Shown: in pieces, positions 16,216 to 25,193 of the stretch
How the letters are laid out: each line of letters starts with the position of its first letter
How positions within the stretch are numbered: the stretch's first letter is position 1
Origin: Ancylobacter novellus
GTDB lineage: Bacteria; Pseudomonadota; Alphaproteobacteria; Rhizobiales; Xanthobacteraceae
Reading direction: 5' to 3'
Assembly: GCA_003241485.1 (NCBI GenBank)
Contig: QFQD01000038.1
Span: 1 to 31,390, forward strand
Length of the DNA: 31,390 nucleotides
Program-made: the position numbers and the translations under genes
The notes under the pieces: model-generated
Databases searched by the model: none
The model's input: the letters and a program-made list of their open reading frames with translations, nothing else
Told to the model about the DNA's origin: nothing

Positions 16216-16836
16216 ATGAATCTCAGTCCGCGCGAGAAAGACAAGCTGCTGGTCGCCATGGCCGCGCAGGTGGCCCGCCGCCGCCTGGAGCGCGGCGTGA
16301 AGCTCAACCATCCCGAGGCAATCGCGCTGATCACCGACGTGGTCATCGAGGGCGCGCGCGACGGCCGGTCCGTCGCGGAGCTGATGACGCTGGGCACGCA
16401 GGTGTTGACGCGCGAGCAGGTGATGCCGGGCGTCGCCGAGATGATCCACGACATCCAGGTCGAGGCCACCTTTCCCGATGGCACCAAGCTCGTCACGGTG
16501 CACGAGCCGATCCCGTCCGCGCATGAGGGCGGCGCGCCGGGCGAGATGCTGGTGGAGGAGGGCGAGATCGAGCTGCTCGCGGGCCGCGAGTTCATCGCGC
16601 TCACCGTCGCCAATACCGGCGACCGGCCAATCCAGGTGGGCAGCCATTATCATTTCTTCGAGACCAACCCGGCGCTGGCGTTCGACCGGGCAAAGGCGCG
16701 CGGCATGCGGCTGGCCATTCCCTCCGGCACGGCGGTTCGCTTCGAGCCGGGGCAGAGCCGCGAGGTGATGCTCGTCGCGCTCGCCGGCAAGCGCGAGGTC
16801 TACGGCTTCCGCCAGGAGGTGATGGGCGGATTGTGA
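16216..16836 (+). CDS. ureAB: Fused urease gamma-beta subunit (UreA-UreB)
   Basis: One 206-aa frame carries both small urease subunits. Residues 1-99 are the gamma subunit (start MNLSPREKDKLLVAMAAQVA, with LNHPEAIALITDVVIEGARDGRSV and VTVHEPI). After a short linker (about 100-107, PSAHEGGA) residues 108-206 are the beta subunit (PGEMLVEEGEIELLAGRE, VGSHYHFFETNPALAFDRAKA, REVYGFRQEVMGGL). No stop or start separates them. In most bacteria these are two genes; fusions are known, for example UreA of Helicobacter. The product would assemble with UreC into the nickel enzyme. The gene begins 58 bp after ureD and ends 60 bp before ureC, both without strong signals. Confidence 0.92.
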   Translation: MNLSPREKDKLLVAMAAQVARRRLERGVKLNHPEAIALITDVVIEGARDGRSVAELMTLGTQVLTREQVMPGVAEMIHDIQVEATFPDGTKLVTVHEPIPSAHEGGAPGEMLVEEGEIELLAGREFIALTVANTGDRPIQVGSHYHFFETNPALAFDRAKARGMRLAIPSGTAVRFEPGQSREVMLVALAGKREVYGFRQEVMGGL

Positions 16837-16896
16837 GGCGGCTTGCCCACGACAGCGCCTGTCTCTCCAACACAGTCTCCTGAACGGAATTTCCCG

Positions 16897-18609
16897 ATGT
16901 CGATCAAGATTTCCCGCGCCAGCTATGCCGAGATGTTCGGCCCGACCACCGGCGACCGCGTCCGGCTCGCCGATACCTCGCTAATCATCGAGGTGGAAAA
17001 GGATCTCACGGTTTATGGCGAGGAGGTGAAGTTCGGCGGCGGCAAGACCATCCGCGACGGCATGGGCCAGTCGCAGGTCACGCGCGCCGACGGGGCGGTC
17101 GACACGGTCATTACCAACGCGCTGATCCTCGACCACTGGGGTATCGTGAAAGCCGATATCGGCCTGCGCGACGGGAAGATCCACGCCATCGGCAAGGCCG
17201 GCAACCCCGACATCCAGCCGGGCGTCGACATCGTCATCGGGCCGGGCACCGAGATCATTGCCGGCGAGGGCAAGATCGTCACGGCGGGCGGCTTCGACAG
17301 CCATATTCACTTCATTTGCCCGCAACAGATCGAGCATGCGCTGATGAGCGGCGTCACCACCATGCTCGGCGGCGGCACGGGCCCTGCGGCCGGCACCAAC
17401 GCCACCACCTGCACGCCGGGCGCCTTTCACATCGAGATGATGCTGCGCGCCTTTGACAGCTTCCCGGTCAACCTCGCTCTGTCGGGCAAGGGAAACGCCT
17501 CGCTGCCCGGCCCGCTGGTCGAGCAGATCGAGGCCGGTGCCTGCGCGCTGAAGTTGCATGAGGACTGGGGCACGACGCCGGCCGCCATCGACAACTGCCT
17601 GTCGGTCGCCGACGACTACGACATTCAGGTGATGATCCACTCGGACACGCTGAACGAGAGCGGCTTCGTCGAGGACACCATCGACGCCTTCAAAGGCCGC
17701 ACGATCCACGCCTTCCATACGGAAGGGGCGGGCGGCGGCCATGCGCCGGACATCATGAAGGTCGCCGGCCTGCCCAACGTGCTGCCGTCTTCCACCAACC
17801 CGACGCGCCCGTTCACCGTGAACACGCTCGACGAGCATCTCGACATGCTCATGGTGTGCCACCATCTCGACCCGCTGATCTCCGAGGACCTCGCCTTCGC
17901 CGAGAGCCGCATCCGCAAGGAGACCATCGCGGCGGAGGACATCCTGCACGACCTCGGTGCCATCTCGATGATGAGTTCCGACAGCCAGGCCATGGGCCGG
18001 TTGGGTGAGGTGGTCACCCGCACCTGGCAGACGGCGCACAAGATGAAGCTGCAGCGCGGCCTGCTGCCGGGCGACAGCGAGCGCAACGACAACGCCCGCG
18101 CCAAGCGCTATGTCGCGAAATACACCATCAACCCCGCCATCGCCCATGGCGTGTCGCGCCATATCGGCTCGGTTGAGACGGGCAAGCTGGCGGACCTCGT
18201 CATCTGGACGCCGGCCTTCTTCGGCACAAAACCGGACATGGTGCTCAAGGGCGGCGTCATCGTCGCCGCGCAGATGGGTGATCCCAACGCCTCCATCCCC
18301 ACGCCGCAGCCGGTGCATTACCGCCCGATGTTCGGCGCCTATGGCAAGGCGCGCACCGCGACCTGTCTCACCTTCGTCTCGAAGGCGGCGGTCGAGCTTG
18401 GCGTCGGCGCCCGCCTCGGGCTGGAGAAGCGGCTGGTGGCAGTGGAGAATGTACGTGGCGGCATCTCGAAGGCCTCGATGATCCACAACGGTGCCACGCC
18501 GCATCTGGAGATCGATCCCGAGACCTATGAGGTGCGTGCGGACGGCGAATTGCTGACCTGCGCCCCCGCCACCGAACTGCCCATGGCGCAGCGCTACTTC
18601 CTGTTCTAA
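16897..18609 (+). CDS. ureC: Urease alpha (catalytic) subunit UreC
   Basis: This 570-aa amidohydrolase-fold subunit hydrolyses urea to ammonia and carbamate at a di-nickel centre. All expected active-site residues are present: H136 and H138 (SHIHFI), the carbamylated lysine K219 with H221 (LKLHEDWG), H248 (MIHSDTLNESGF), H274 (FHTEGAGGGHAPD), flap residues C321 and H322 (MVCHHL) and D362 (MSSDSQAMGR). Numbering runs two ahead of the Klebsiella enzyme. Length and the start MSIKISRASYAEMFGPTTGDRVRLADT match the family, and there is no truncation. A start at 16843 is open but lacks family similarity. Activity depends on nickel insertion by UreDEFG. Confidence 0.97.
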   Translation: MSIKISRASYAEMFGPTTGDRVRLADTSLIIEVEKDLTVYGEEVKFGGGKTIRDGMGQSQVTRADGAVDTVITNALILDHWGIVKADIGLRDGKIHAIGKAGNPDIQPGVDIVIGPGTEIIAGEGKIVTAGGFDSHIHFICPQQIEHALMSGVTTMLGGGTGPAAGTNATTCTPGAFHIEMMLRAFDSFPVNLALSGKGNASLPGPLVEQIEAGACALKLHEDWGTTPAAIDNCLSVADDYDIQVMIHSDTLNESGFVEDTIDAFKGRTIHAFHTEGAGGGHAPDIMKVAGLPNVLPSSTNPTRPFTVNTLDEHLDMLMVCHHLDPLISEDLAFAESRIRKETIAAEDILHDLGAISMMSSDSQAMGRLGEVVTRTWQTAHKMKLQRGLLPGDSERNDNARAKRYVAKYTINPAIAHGVSRHIGSVETGKLADLVIWTPAFFGTKPDMVLKGGVIVAAQMGDPNASIPTPQPVHYRPMFGAYGKARTATCLTFVSKAAVELGVGARLGLEKRLVAVENVRGGISKASMIHNGATPHLEIDPETYEVRADGELLTCAPATELPMAQRYFLF

Positions 18610-18623
18610 GGATCGGTAAGGAG

Positions 18624-18657
18624 CCGCATTCGCCGCCGCCCGCGTGGCGAAATGCGG
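18624..18657 (+). other. Strong hairpin between ureC and ureE
   Basis: CCGCATTCGCC (18624-18634) pairs with GGCGAAATGCGG (18646-18657) with a single bulged A, around an 11-base loop, 14 bp past the ureC stop. No T-tract follows. It could protect the 3' end of the structural-gene message or partly attenuate the accessory genes. Confidence 0.5.
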
Positions 18658-18734
18658 AAACAGACATCCGGGGCATGGTATCGCCGCAGAGGCTCCCCAC
18701 CTTTGCGCAGACAGTCCCCCGAGGAGAGCCGATC

Positions 18735-19505
18735 ATGATCCGTGCCCGTACGCTTCTGCCTGCCGGAACCTGGGACGTCGCCACCGCGGCGGACCGCGTG
18801 GTGCTGCCGCATGACGGCCGGCACCGGCGCCGCATCGCCATGCGCGGTGAAGGCGACGTGGCGTTCCTGCTCGACCTGCCGGAAGCCACCCGGCTGAAGC
18901 AGGATGACGGGATCGCGCTCGAAGACGGGCGCACCGTGGCGGTGGTTGCGGCGGAAGAGCCGGTGGCCGAGATCGTGGCGCAGGACGCCCATCATCTCGC
19001 GCGTCTTGCCTGGCACCTCGGCAACCGCCATGTGCCGGCCGAACTGCTGGCCGACCGCATCCGCATCGCCCGCGATCCGGTTCTGGAAGAGATGGCGCGC
19101 GGCCTCGGCGCCAGCGTCGAGGTGGTCGAGGCGGCGTTCGAGCCCGAGGGCGGCGCCTATGAAGCCGCCGAGGCGCATGGGCACGCCGCTCATGACCACG
19201 GCCATGACCATCACGCGCATGGCGAGGCGTGCGGCTGCGGGCATGATCATGGCGAGCATGCCCATCACGATCATGGGCATCATGGTCACAAGCATCACGA
19301 CCACGAGCATGGTCACGACCACGATCATCACGAGCACAAGCACCACGACCACGAACACCGCGCCCGCGACGTGCTGAACGTTCAGGCCGCGCCGGGCCAT
19401 GAGCACAAGCATGGTGCGGAGTGCGGCTGCGGACACGATCATGGTCACGACCACGACCATCATGAGCACGGGCACGGGCATCACGGCCATCGCCATGAGC
19501 GCTAA
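18735..19505 (+). CDS. ureE: Urease accessory protein UreE, nickel metallochaperone with very long His-rich tail
   Basis: This 256-aa protein is longer than the usual UreE (about 150-200 aa). Residues 1-70 form the peptide-binding UreE N domain and 75-145 the metal-binding C domain with HHLARLAWHLGNRHVP, which includes the conserved nickel ligand H99. The rest (148-256) is a low-complexity tail of His, Asp, Glu and Gly with about 45 histidines and two Cys-Gly-Cys-Gly-His motifs (C166/C168 and C230/C232). These flank a short ordinary stretch (about 209-220). Such tails bind several nickel ions for storage or delivery. ATG 18735 follows GAGGAGAG; an in-frame ATG at 18675 lacks a good site. It is followed 9 bp later by ureF. 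Confidence 0.93.
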   Translation: MIRARTLLPAGTWDVATAADRVVLPHDGRHRRRIAMRGEGDVAFLLDLPEATRLKQDDGIALEDGRTVAVVAAEEPVAEIVAQDAHHLARLAWHLGNRHVPAELLADRIRIARDPVLEEMARGLGASVEVVEAAFEPEGGAYEAAEAHGHAAHDHGHDHHAHGEACGCGHDHGEHAHHDHGHHGHKHHDHEHGHDHDHHEHKHHDHEHRARDVLNVQAAPGHEHKHGAECGCGHDHGHDHDHHEHGHGHHGHRHER

Positions 19506-19514
19506 GTCCCTGAC

Positions 19515-20222
19515 ATGACGGCAGCCGACCTCGGGACCGAAAGCGCCGGGCCGGATCTGCTGCCGCTGTTCGTCTGGCTGTCGCCGGCCTATCCAGTTGG
19601 CGCCTTTGCCTATTCGCACGGCCTTGAATGGGCGGTGGAGACGCAGGACGTGCGCGATCTCGCCTCGCTCTCCCGCTGGGTCGACGATCTGCTGCGCCAT
19701 GGCGGCCCGTTCGCGGATGCGGTGCTGCTCGCCCATGCGTTTCGGGCGACATCGGCGGGGGCGGACGAAGTGCTGGTGGAGGTTCTCGAGCTGGCGGCGG
19801 CCTTCGCTCCGTCGCGCGAGCGCCAGATGGAAACGTTGAACCAGGGCGACGCCTTCATCGCCGCGACGCGCATCGCCTGGCCCGCCCCGATTTTCGAGCG
19901 CGTGGCGCAGATCTGGCAGGGGCGCGTCGCCTATCCCGTCGCTGTCGGCATCGCGGCGGCCGCGCATGGCCTGCCCTTGCCGGCGACGCTGGCGGCCTAT
20001 CTCAACGCCGTCGCCGCCAATCTGGTTTCGGCGGCGGTGCGGCTGGTGCCGCTCGGTCAGACCGATGGCAATCGGGCGTTGGCGGCGGCGACCGTGACGG
20101 CGCGTGAGATAGCGCCGCTGGCACTGACGGTGCCGTTGGAGCGCATGGGCGGGGCCGCGCTGCGCTCCGACATTGCCTCCATGCGCCATGAGACGCAGTA
20201 CACGCGCCTGTTTCGCAGCTGA
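19515..20222 (+). CDS. ureF: Urease accessory protein UreF
   Basis: This 235-aa all-helical accessory protein forms the UreD-UreF-UreG complex and gates the GTPase activity of UreG. The opening LLPLFVWLSPAYPVGAFAYSHGLEWAVE is the conserved UreF N-terminal block, followed by ATRIAWPAPIF and AVGIAAAAHGLPLPATLAAYLNAVAANLVSAAVRLVPLGQTDGNR, the family's C-terminal helices. It ends MRHETQYTRLFRS, the typical UreF tail that binds UreD. It lies 9 bp after ureE and 15 bp before ureG. Confidence 0.93.
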   Translation: MTAADLGTESAGPDLLPLFVWLSPAYPVGAFAYSHGLEWAVETQDVRDLASLSRWVDDLLRHGGPFADAVLLAHAFRATSAGADEVLVEVLELAAAFAPSRERQMETLNQGDAFIAATRIAWPAPIFERVAQIWQGRVAYPVAVGIAAAAHGLPLPATLAAYLNAVAANLVSAAVRLVPLGQTDGNRALAAATVTAREIAPLALTVPLERMGGAALRSDIASMRHETQYTRLFRS

Positions 20223-20237
20223 GGTGAGGAGAGTTCC

Positions 20238-20882
20238 ATGGCAGTCGAGAGCAGCGGACCGCTCAGGGTCGGCATTGGAGGCCCGGTCGGTTCGGGCAAG
20301 ACCGCGCTGATGGAAGCGCTGTGCCGCATCTTCCGCGACCGCTACGACCTCTGCGCCATCACCAACGACATCTACACCAAGGAGGATGCCGAGATCCTCA
20401 CCCGTGCCGGTGCGCTGCCGGCGGAGCGGATCATGGGCGTCGAGACCGGCGGCTGCCCGCACACCGCCATCCGCGAGGACGCCTCCGCCAATCTCGCCGC
20501 CATCGCCGAGATGCGCGGGCGTTTTCCTGGCCTTGACCTGATCCTGATCGAGTCCGGCGGCGACAATCTGGCGGCAACCTTCTCGCCCGAGCTTGCCGAT
20601 CTCACCATCTATGTCATCGACGTCTCGGCGGGGGAGAAGATCCCGCGCAAGGGCGGGCCCGGCATCACCCGCTCCGACCTCCTGGTGATCAACAAGATCG
20701 ACCTCGCTCCCTATGTCGGCGCCTCGCTGGAGGTGATGGACCGCGATTCCCGCCGCATGCGCGGCCGGCGCCCCTTCGTTTTCGCCAATGTCCGCGCGGG
20801 CGACGGCGTTGCGGAAGTGGCCCGTTTCATCGTGGAGAGCGGCGGTCTCGTCCCGGCAGAGGTGGCCGGCGCTGCCGAGTGA
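20238..20882 (+). CDS. ureG: Urease accessory GTPase UreG
   Basis: This 214-aa SIMIBI-class GTPase provides energy and nickel for urease maturation. The P-loop is GPVGSGKT (15-22), the metal-binding CPH motif lies at C73-P74-H75 (ETGGCPHTAIRED), a Walker B-type stretch is DLILIESGGDNL and the G4-like NKID is present in LLVINKIDLAPYVG. Length and motifs are typical. GAGGTGAGGAGAG ahead of the ATG is a strong ribosome site. It is the last gene of the urt-ure run; a gap of 175 bp follows. No nickel permease gene is present in the window. Confidence 0.95.
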   Translation: MAVESSGPLRVGIGGPVGSGKTALMEALCRIFRDRYDLCAITNDIYTKEDAEILTRAGALPAERIMGVETGGCPHTAIREDASANLAAIAEMRGRFPGLDLILIESGGDNLAATFSPELADLTIYVIDVSAGEKIPRKGGPGITRSDLLVINKIDLAPYVGASLEVMDRDSRRMRGRRPFVFANVRAGDGVAEVARFIVESGGLVPAEVAGAAE

Positions 20883-20883
20883 C

Positions 20884-20897
20884 GGCAAGTTATTGCC
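20884..20897 (+). terminator. Weak hairpin after ureG
   Basis: GGCAA (20884-20888) pairs with TTGCC (20893-20897) around GTTA immediately after the ureG stop, followed by the pyrimidine-rich TGTTCTACCTATT. The stem is only 5 bp, so it is at best a weak terminator. Confidence 0.3.
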
Positions 20898-21057
20898 TGT
20901 TCTACCTATTGTCGTTCACCGACATTGATGCTGATATTCTCCCCAAAGGTAATGGGCGGCGCTTCATCGACCGTTTCCGCCCTGTGTGAGCCTTTCCGTC
21001 GTGCTTGCGGGTTCCCTTCGTTCGGCCGGCCTTTGCCGTTCAACATCAAGGTGGGAG

Positions 21058-23343
21058 ATGTCATTTCCGATTCCGGAGAACGAGGCTGAAAGGCTTGCCG
21101 AGCTTCATTCGCTGGAGATCATGAACAGCGGCGTCTCCGCGGCGCTCCAGGGGGTCTGCGAACTCGCCCGCCAGGCGCTTGACGTTCCTTTCGTCTGCGT
21201 CGGCCTCGTCGACCGGGACCGCCAGTGGTTCAAGGCGACGGCGGGCTGGGAAGGGGGCGAGGGAACCTCGCGCGAGCATTCGTTCAGCGCCTGGACGATC
21301 ATGCAGGCGCCGCCGCTGGTGGTGCCGGACGCGAGGCGCGACCCGCGGTTCGCAGACAACATTTACGTCACCGGCGCCCCGCACATCCGCTTTTACATCG
21401 GCGCGCCGATCGCCCTGCAGGAAGGGCTGAACATCGGCTCGCTCTGCGTTTTCGGGCCCGAGCCGCGCGAGCCGACGACGGCCGACATGGAGGCCGTCGA
21501 CCACTTCGTCCACATCATCGTCGACCAGTTCCGGCTGCATCAGGCGACGCGGCGGGCCAAGCGCGAGATCGAGCATCGCCGCACCAGCCAGAGCCTTCTG
21601 GAGATGCAGAGCCGCGAACTCTGGCGCCGGCAGACCTTGCTGGCCCAGACCGAGCTGCTCGCCAAGGTCGGTGGGTGGGAGTTCGACGTCGCGACGCAGC
21701 GGCTGAACTGGTCGGACGGCATCTATCGCATCTACGGGCTGCCGCCGGGGCGAGGGGTCACGGTCGAGCAGTCGCAGTCGCATTTCCCGCCCGAGGCCCG
21801 GCATCAGTTTAAGCGGAAATTCATGGCGGCGCTGCGTAGCGGCGACCCGTTTGAAATCGAGCTTCCCTTCGTCAATGCGCAGGGCCAGCACCGGCTGGTG
21901 CGCAAGACCTGCGAGCTGGAGAAGGACGGCGACAAGGTCGTGCGCGCCTTCGGCATCTTCCAGGACATCACGGAGCAGAAGGAAGCCGAGCAGCGCATGT
22001 GGCACATGGCCAACCATGATGCGCTGACCGACCTGCCCAACCGCGGATTGATGCGTGACAAGCTGGAGGTCGCGCTGCGGCGTGCCCGGCGCAACGGGCA
22101 TCATGTCGGCGTGATGCTGGTGGATCTCGACCAGTTCAAGGATGTGAATGACACGCTCGGCCACGATGCCGGCGATGCGCTGCTTGTGGAGGCGGCCCGC
22201 CGGCTCATGGGCTGCGTGACTGATCTCGACACCGTCGCGCGCCTTGGCGGCGATGAGTTCATCGTGCTGTTGTCGCGGCTGGAGAGCCCGACAGATGCCA
22301 TGGTGACCGCCCAGAGCATTCTGTCGGCGCTAAGCCTGCCCTTCGTCTACAGGCGCTCCTCGCTGTCCTGCCGGGGCAGTGTCGGCGTGACGGTGGCGCC
22401 CGACCACGGAACCGACCCTTCGACCCTGCTGAAGAACGCGGACATTGCGCTCTACCGCGCCAAGGCGGCCGGCCGGGGCATCGCGGTGGAATACGATCCG
22501 CGCATGCAGCAGGCGACGGAAAGCCGCATCCAGCTCGCCGCTCGCGTCCGCCTCGGGCTGAAGAACGGCGAGTTCATGCCGTATTACCAGCCGAAGGTTT
22601 CGCTGACCTCTGGCGAAATCGTCGGGTTCGAGGCGCTCATGCGCTGGCGTCACCCGCGCAAGGGGCTGCTGGGGCCGGCCGAGTTCGGCCAGGTCTTCGA
22701 CGATCCCCATCTGGCGGTCGAACTCGGCGAGCGGCTGCTCGAACTGACCACGCGCGATATGGCGGCGTGGACGGCGATGGGTTGTGACTTCTGTCATGTC
22801 GCGATCAACGTCACCTCGGCGGAATTTGCGCGTGGCGAGCTGCCCGAGCGCATATTGGCGGCGCTGGACGCGATGCAGCTGCCGCCGGAGCGGATGATGA
22901 TCGAGGTGACGGAGACGGTCTTCCTCGGTCGCGGCACCGAGATGGTGCGGCAAAGCCTGCAGTCGCTGAGCCAGGCGGGCGTGAGTATCGCGCTCGACGA
23001 TTTCGGCACCGGCTACGCCTCGCTGACGCATTTGAAGCAGTTCCCGGTAGACCGGATCAAGATCGACCGTTCCTTCGTGCACGATATCGAGCATGACGTG
23101 GACGATGCCGCCATCGTGCGAGCGGTCATCAACCTCGGGCGCAGTCTCGGCATCAAGACCGTGGCGGAAGGCGTCGAGACCCGCTCGCAGGCCGCCTATC
23201 TGCGCTCTAATGGCTGCGACCTGGCGCAGGGCTATCTCTATTCCAAGGCGCTGCCGGCCTCGCGCGTGCCGATCCTGCTGCGGGGCTGGAACGCGGAAGA
23301 AGCGGCGTACCGCTCGTCTGAGCCGCTCGATGTGACAGGTTGA
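21058..23343 (+). CDS. GAF-PAS-GGDEF-EAL cyclic-di-GMP signalling protein
   Basis: This 761-aa cytoplasmic protein (no membrane segment) has an N-terminal GAF domain (about 25-165, with VGLVDRDRQWFKATAGW and FYIGAPIALQEG), a linker helix, a PAS domain (about 197-311, ending GIFQDITEQKEAEQ), then GGDEF and EAL domains. The cyclase signature GGDEF is intact at 397-401. The phosphodiesterase domain shows EAL at 525-527, INVTSAEF, IEVTET, DDFGTGYASL, the KIDRSF lysine, TVAEGVET and the late AQGYLYSKAL, so both activities are plausible. The product-inhibition RxxD site before GGDEF is degenerate (T388-D391). ATG 21058 follows GTGGGAG; a GTG at 20986 is weaker. The input signal sensed by GAF/PAS is unknown. 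It stands alone between the urease and glycosyltransferase genes. Confidence 0.93.
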   Translation: MSFPIPENEAERLAELHSLEIMNSGVSAALQGVCELARQALDVPFVCVGLVDRDRQWFKATAGWEGGEGTSREHSFSAWTIMQAPPLVVPDARRDPRFADNIYVTGAPHIRFYIGAPIALQEGLNIGSLCVFGPEPREPTTADMEAVDHFVHIIVDQFRLHQATRRAKREIEHRRTSQSLLEMQSRELWRRQTLLAQTELLAKVGGWEFDVATQRLNWSDGIYRIYGLPPGRGVTVEQSQSHFPPEARHQFKRKFMAALRSGDPFEIELPFVNAQGQHRLVRKTCELEKDGDKVVRAFGIFQDITEQKEAEQRMWHMANHDALTDLPNRGLMRDKLEVALRRARRNGHHVGVMLVDLDQFKDVNDTLGHDAGDALLVEAARRLMGCVTDLDTVARLGGDEFIVLLSRLESPTDAMVTAQSILSALSLPFVYRRSSLSCRGSVGVTVAPDHGTDPSTLLKNADIALYRAKAAGRGIAVEYDPRMQQATESRIQLAARVRLGLKNGEFMPYYQPKVSLTSGEIVGFEALMRWRHPRKGLLGPAEFGQVFDDPHLAVELGERLLELTTRDMAAWTAMGCDFCHVAINVTSAEFARGELPERILAALDAMQLPPERMMIEVTETVFLGRGTEMVRQSLQSLSQAGVSIALDDFGTGYASLTHLKQFPVDRIKIDRSFVHDIEHDVDDAAIVRAVINLGRSLGIKTVAEGVETRSQAAYLRSNGCDLAQGYLYSKALPASRVPILLRGWNAEEAAYRSSEPLDVTG

Positions 23344-23423
23344 GGCGCGCCAGCGTCCATTACGGCGGGTCGCTGCCGGGTCGGCTCTGATATGGTCAGC
23401 GCGTGTCGAATCGGACGAGCGTG

Positions 23424-25193
23424 ATGAATTCCAGGGCAGAATGGGGACGCAGGCCTACGGCGCCGTCCCCCGCGAAGAGCAGCTGGCGGGTCGCCAACCG
23501 GATCGGCGACATCTTCGACCGATGCACCCAGTCGAACCGGCGGGCGGTTGCCCTACTGCTGCTGGTGAGCCTGTTTGCCTTCCTGCCCGGCACCTTCGCC
23601 ATTCCTGTGCTCGACCGGGACGAGGCCCGCTTCGCGGTCATCTCGCAGCAGATGGTGGAAACCGGAAATCTCGCCGATGTGCGGATCGGCACCGAATGGC
23701 CGCGCACGCGCCCGCTCGGTCAGCACTGGCTGCAGGCCGCGGTGGTCGCGACAGCCGACGCGCTCGGCGTGCGGCACGCGACGCGCGTCATCGGGCTGTA
23801 CCGGCTGCCCTCGCTCGGCTTCGGCCTGGCGGCGGTTCTGCTCACATTCTGGGCGGCGCTGGCGTTCGTCGGTCGCCGCGCGGCGCTGTTTGCCGCTCTG
23901 CTGCTGGCCACCTCGGCCGCCGTGGGCGTGGCCGCGCGGGTGGCGGTTCCCGATGCCGCGCTGCTGGCCGCGAGTGCGGCGATGATCGGTGCGCTTGGGC
24001 GGCATTACATGCGCCAGGGCGCGCCGGCGGAGACGGGCGGGGCGCCGGCGTACCCGGTCGACTGGCGGCTTGCGGCTATCTTCTGGGGCGCGCTGGCCGG
24101 CGCGTTCTTCATAAAGGGGCTTATAACGCCGTTCTATCCCGCGCTCGCTTTGGCGACGCTGATCGCGCTCGACCGGTCGCCGCGGCTCTTGCGGGGCTTC
24201 GCGCCCTTGCAGGGCCTCGGCGCCTGCCTTGCGGTCGGCCTCGTCTGGTTCCTCATCCGGCACTACGCCTCCGGGGCGGACTGGCCGGTGCCGGAGAACA
24301 TCATCGGCCGGGTCACCCCGGCCTTTCCAGGGCTTGGCATCCCACCCGGCAGTTATTTCTTGATGTTCTGGGGCCTTTTCTGGCCGGCGGCACCGCTGGC
24401 GGCGCTCGCGGTTCCCGTCATCTGGGCGGCGCGGCAGCTGCGCGCGGTGCGCTATCTGCTGGCGTGGCTGCTGCCGGCCTGGGTGGTGATGGAGTTTCTT
24501 CCCGCCAAGATTCCCGGCTATGCCGTGCCGCTCTTCCCCGCCATTGCCATCCTCGTCGCGCTGGCGATGGAGCGCGGGGCGCTGGCCCTGTCCAACACCC
24601 GTCTCGTCCGCCTGCTGTGGCTGTGGCCGGTGATCGGGGCGCTGATCGCGGTGCTGGCGTTGCTGGGGCTGGCGCTGTTCGACCGGACGACGAGCCTGCT
24701 CGCCTGGCCGCTGCTGCTGGTGGGTTTCTTCGCGCTTGTGGCGGCGGCCGGTGCGGTGCGCGAACTTGGTCTGGAGCGCGCGGCACTGCTGGCGATGGCC
24801 GGCATGCTGGTCTCCGGCTTCGGCGTGATGCAACTCATCGTCCCGCAGATGCGCTCGGTCTGGATCTCGCCGCGCCTCGCGAGCATCGCCAATGCGATGA
24901 CGTGCGCGCCCGAGGCCGGGCCGGTGACCATCGGTTCGGCCGGCTATAACGAGCCGAGCCTCGCCTTCCTGCTGCCGGGGCGGCTGCGGCTGCTCGACGG
25001 CGCGGCGGCCGCCGATTTCCTCAATGAGGGCGGCTGCCGGCTGGTCTTCGTCGAGCGCCGGCAGGAAGCGCGGTTCGTGCGCCGCGCCGAATCGCTGGGC
25101 ATGCGCATCGAGCGCGGCGTCGACATTGACGGCTTTGAATATACCGATGGCCGACGCCTGCGCATTTCAGTCTACCGCAAGCCCGGCAGCTGA
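23424..25193 (+). CDS. Membrane glycosyltransferase, ArnT/PMT family 39-83 type
   Basis: This 589-aa integral membrane protein has about 10-12 hydrophobic helices and resembles GT-C enzymes of the ArnT (lipid A 4-amino-4-deoxyarabinose transferase) group. The first periplasmic loop carries the acidic motif LDRDEARFA (D66, E67), where the catalytic carboxylates of this family lie, followed by WPRTRPLGQHWLQ. Such proteins move a sugar from an undecaprenyl-phosphate carrier to an envelope acceptor; donor and acceptor here are unknown. The C-terminal soluble segment (from about 490) ends in an ordinary alpha/beta domain. ATG 24 at 23424 has GGACGAG upstream; GTG 23403 is an alternative. The stop codon lies 2 bp from the convergent metC stop. 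Confidence 0.82.
   Translation: MNSRAEWGRRPTAPSPAKSSWRVANRIGDIFDRCTQSNRRAVALLLLVSLFAFLPGTFAIPVLDRDEARFAVISQQMVETGNLADVRIGTEWPRTRPLGQHWLQAAVVATADALGVRHATRVIGLYRLPSLGFGLAAVLLTFWAALAFVGRRAALFAALLLATSAAVGVAARVAVPDAALLAASAAMIGALGRHYMRQGAPAETGGAPAYPVDWRLAAIFWGALAGAFFIKGLITPFYPALALATLIALDRSPRLLRGFAPLQGLGACLAVGLVWFLIRHYASGADWPVPENIIGRVTPAFPGLGIPPGSYFLMFWGLFWPAAPLAALAVPVIWAARQLRAVRYLLAWLLPAWVVMEFLPAKIPGYAVPLFPAIAILVALAMERGALALSNTRLVRLLWLWPVIGALIAVLALLGLALFDRTTSLLAWPLLLVGFFALVAAAGAVRELGLERAALLAMAGMLVSGFGVMQLIVPQMRSVWISPRLASIANAMTCAPEAGPVTIGSAGYNEPSLAFLLPGRLRLLDGAAAADFLNEGGCRLVFVERRQEARFVRRAESLGMRIERGVDIDGFEYTDGRRLRISVYRKPGS

Noticed and set aside
19176..19502. Repeated CAT/CAC/GAC units resembling a tandem-repeat or CRISPR-like array
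   Set aside because: They are in-frame codons of the histidine-rich UreE tail with no equal-length spacers.
20910..20924. TGTCG-TTCAC-CGACA inverted repeat before the GGDEF-EAL gene
   Set aside because: Arms of only 5 bp in GC-rich DNA occur often by chance; there is no supporting context.
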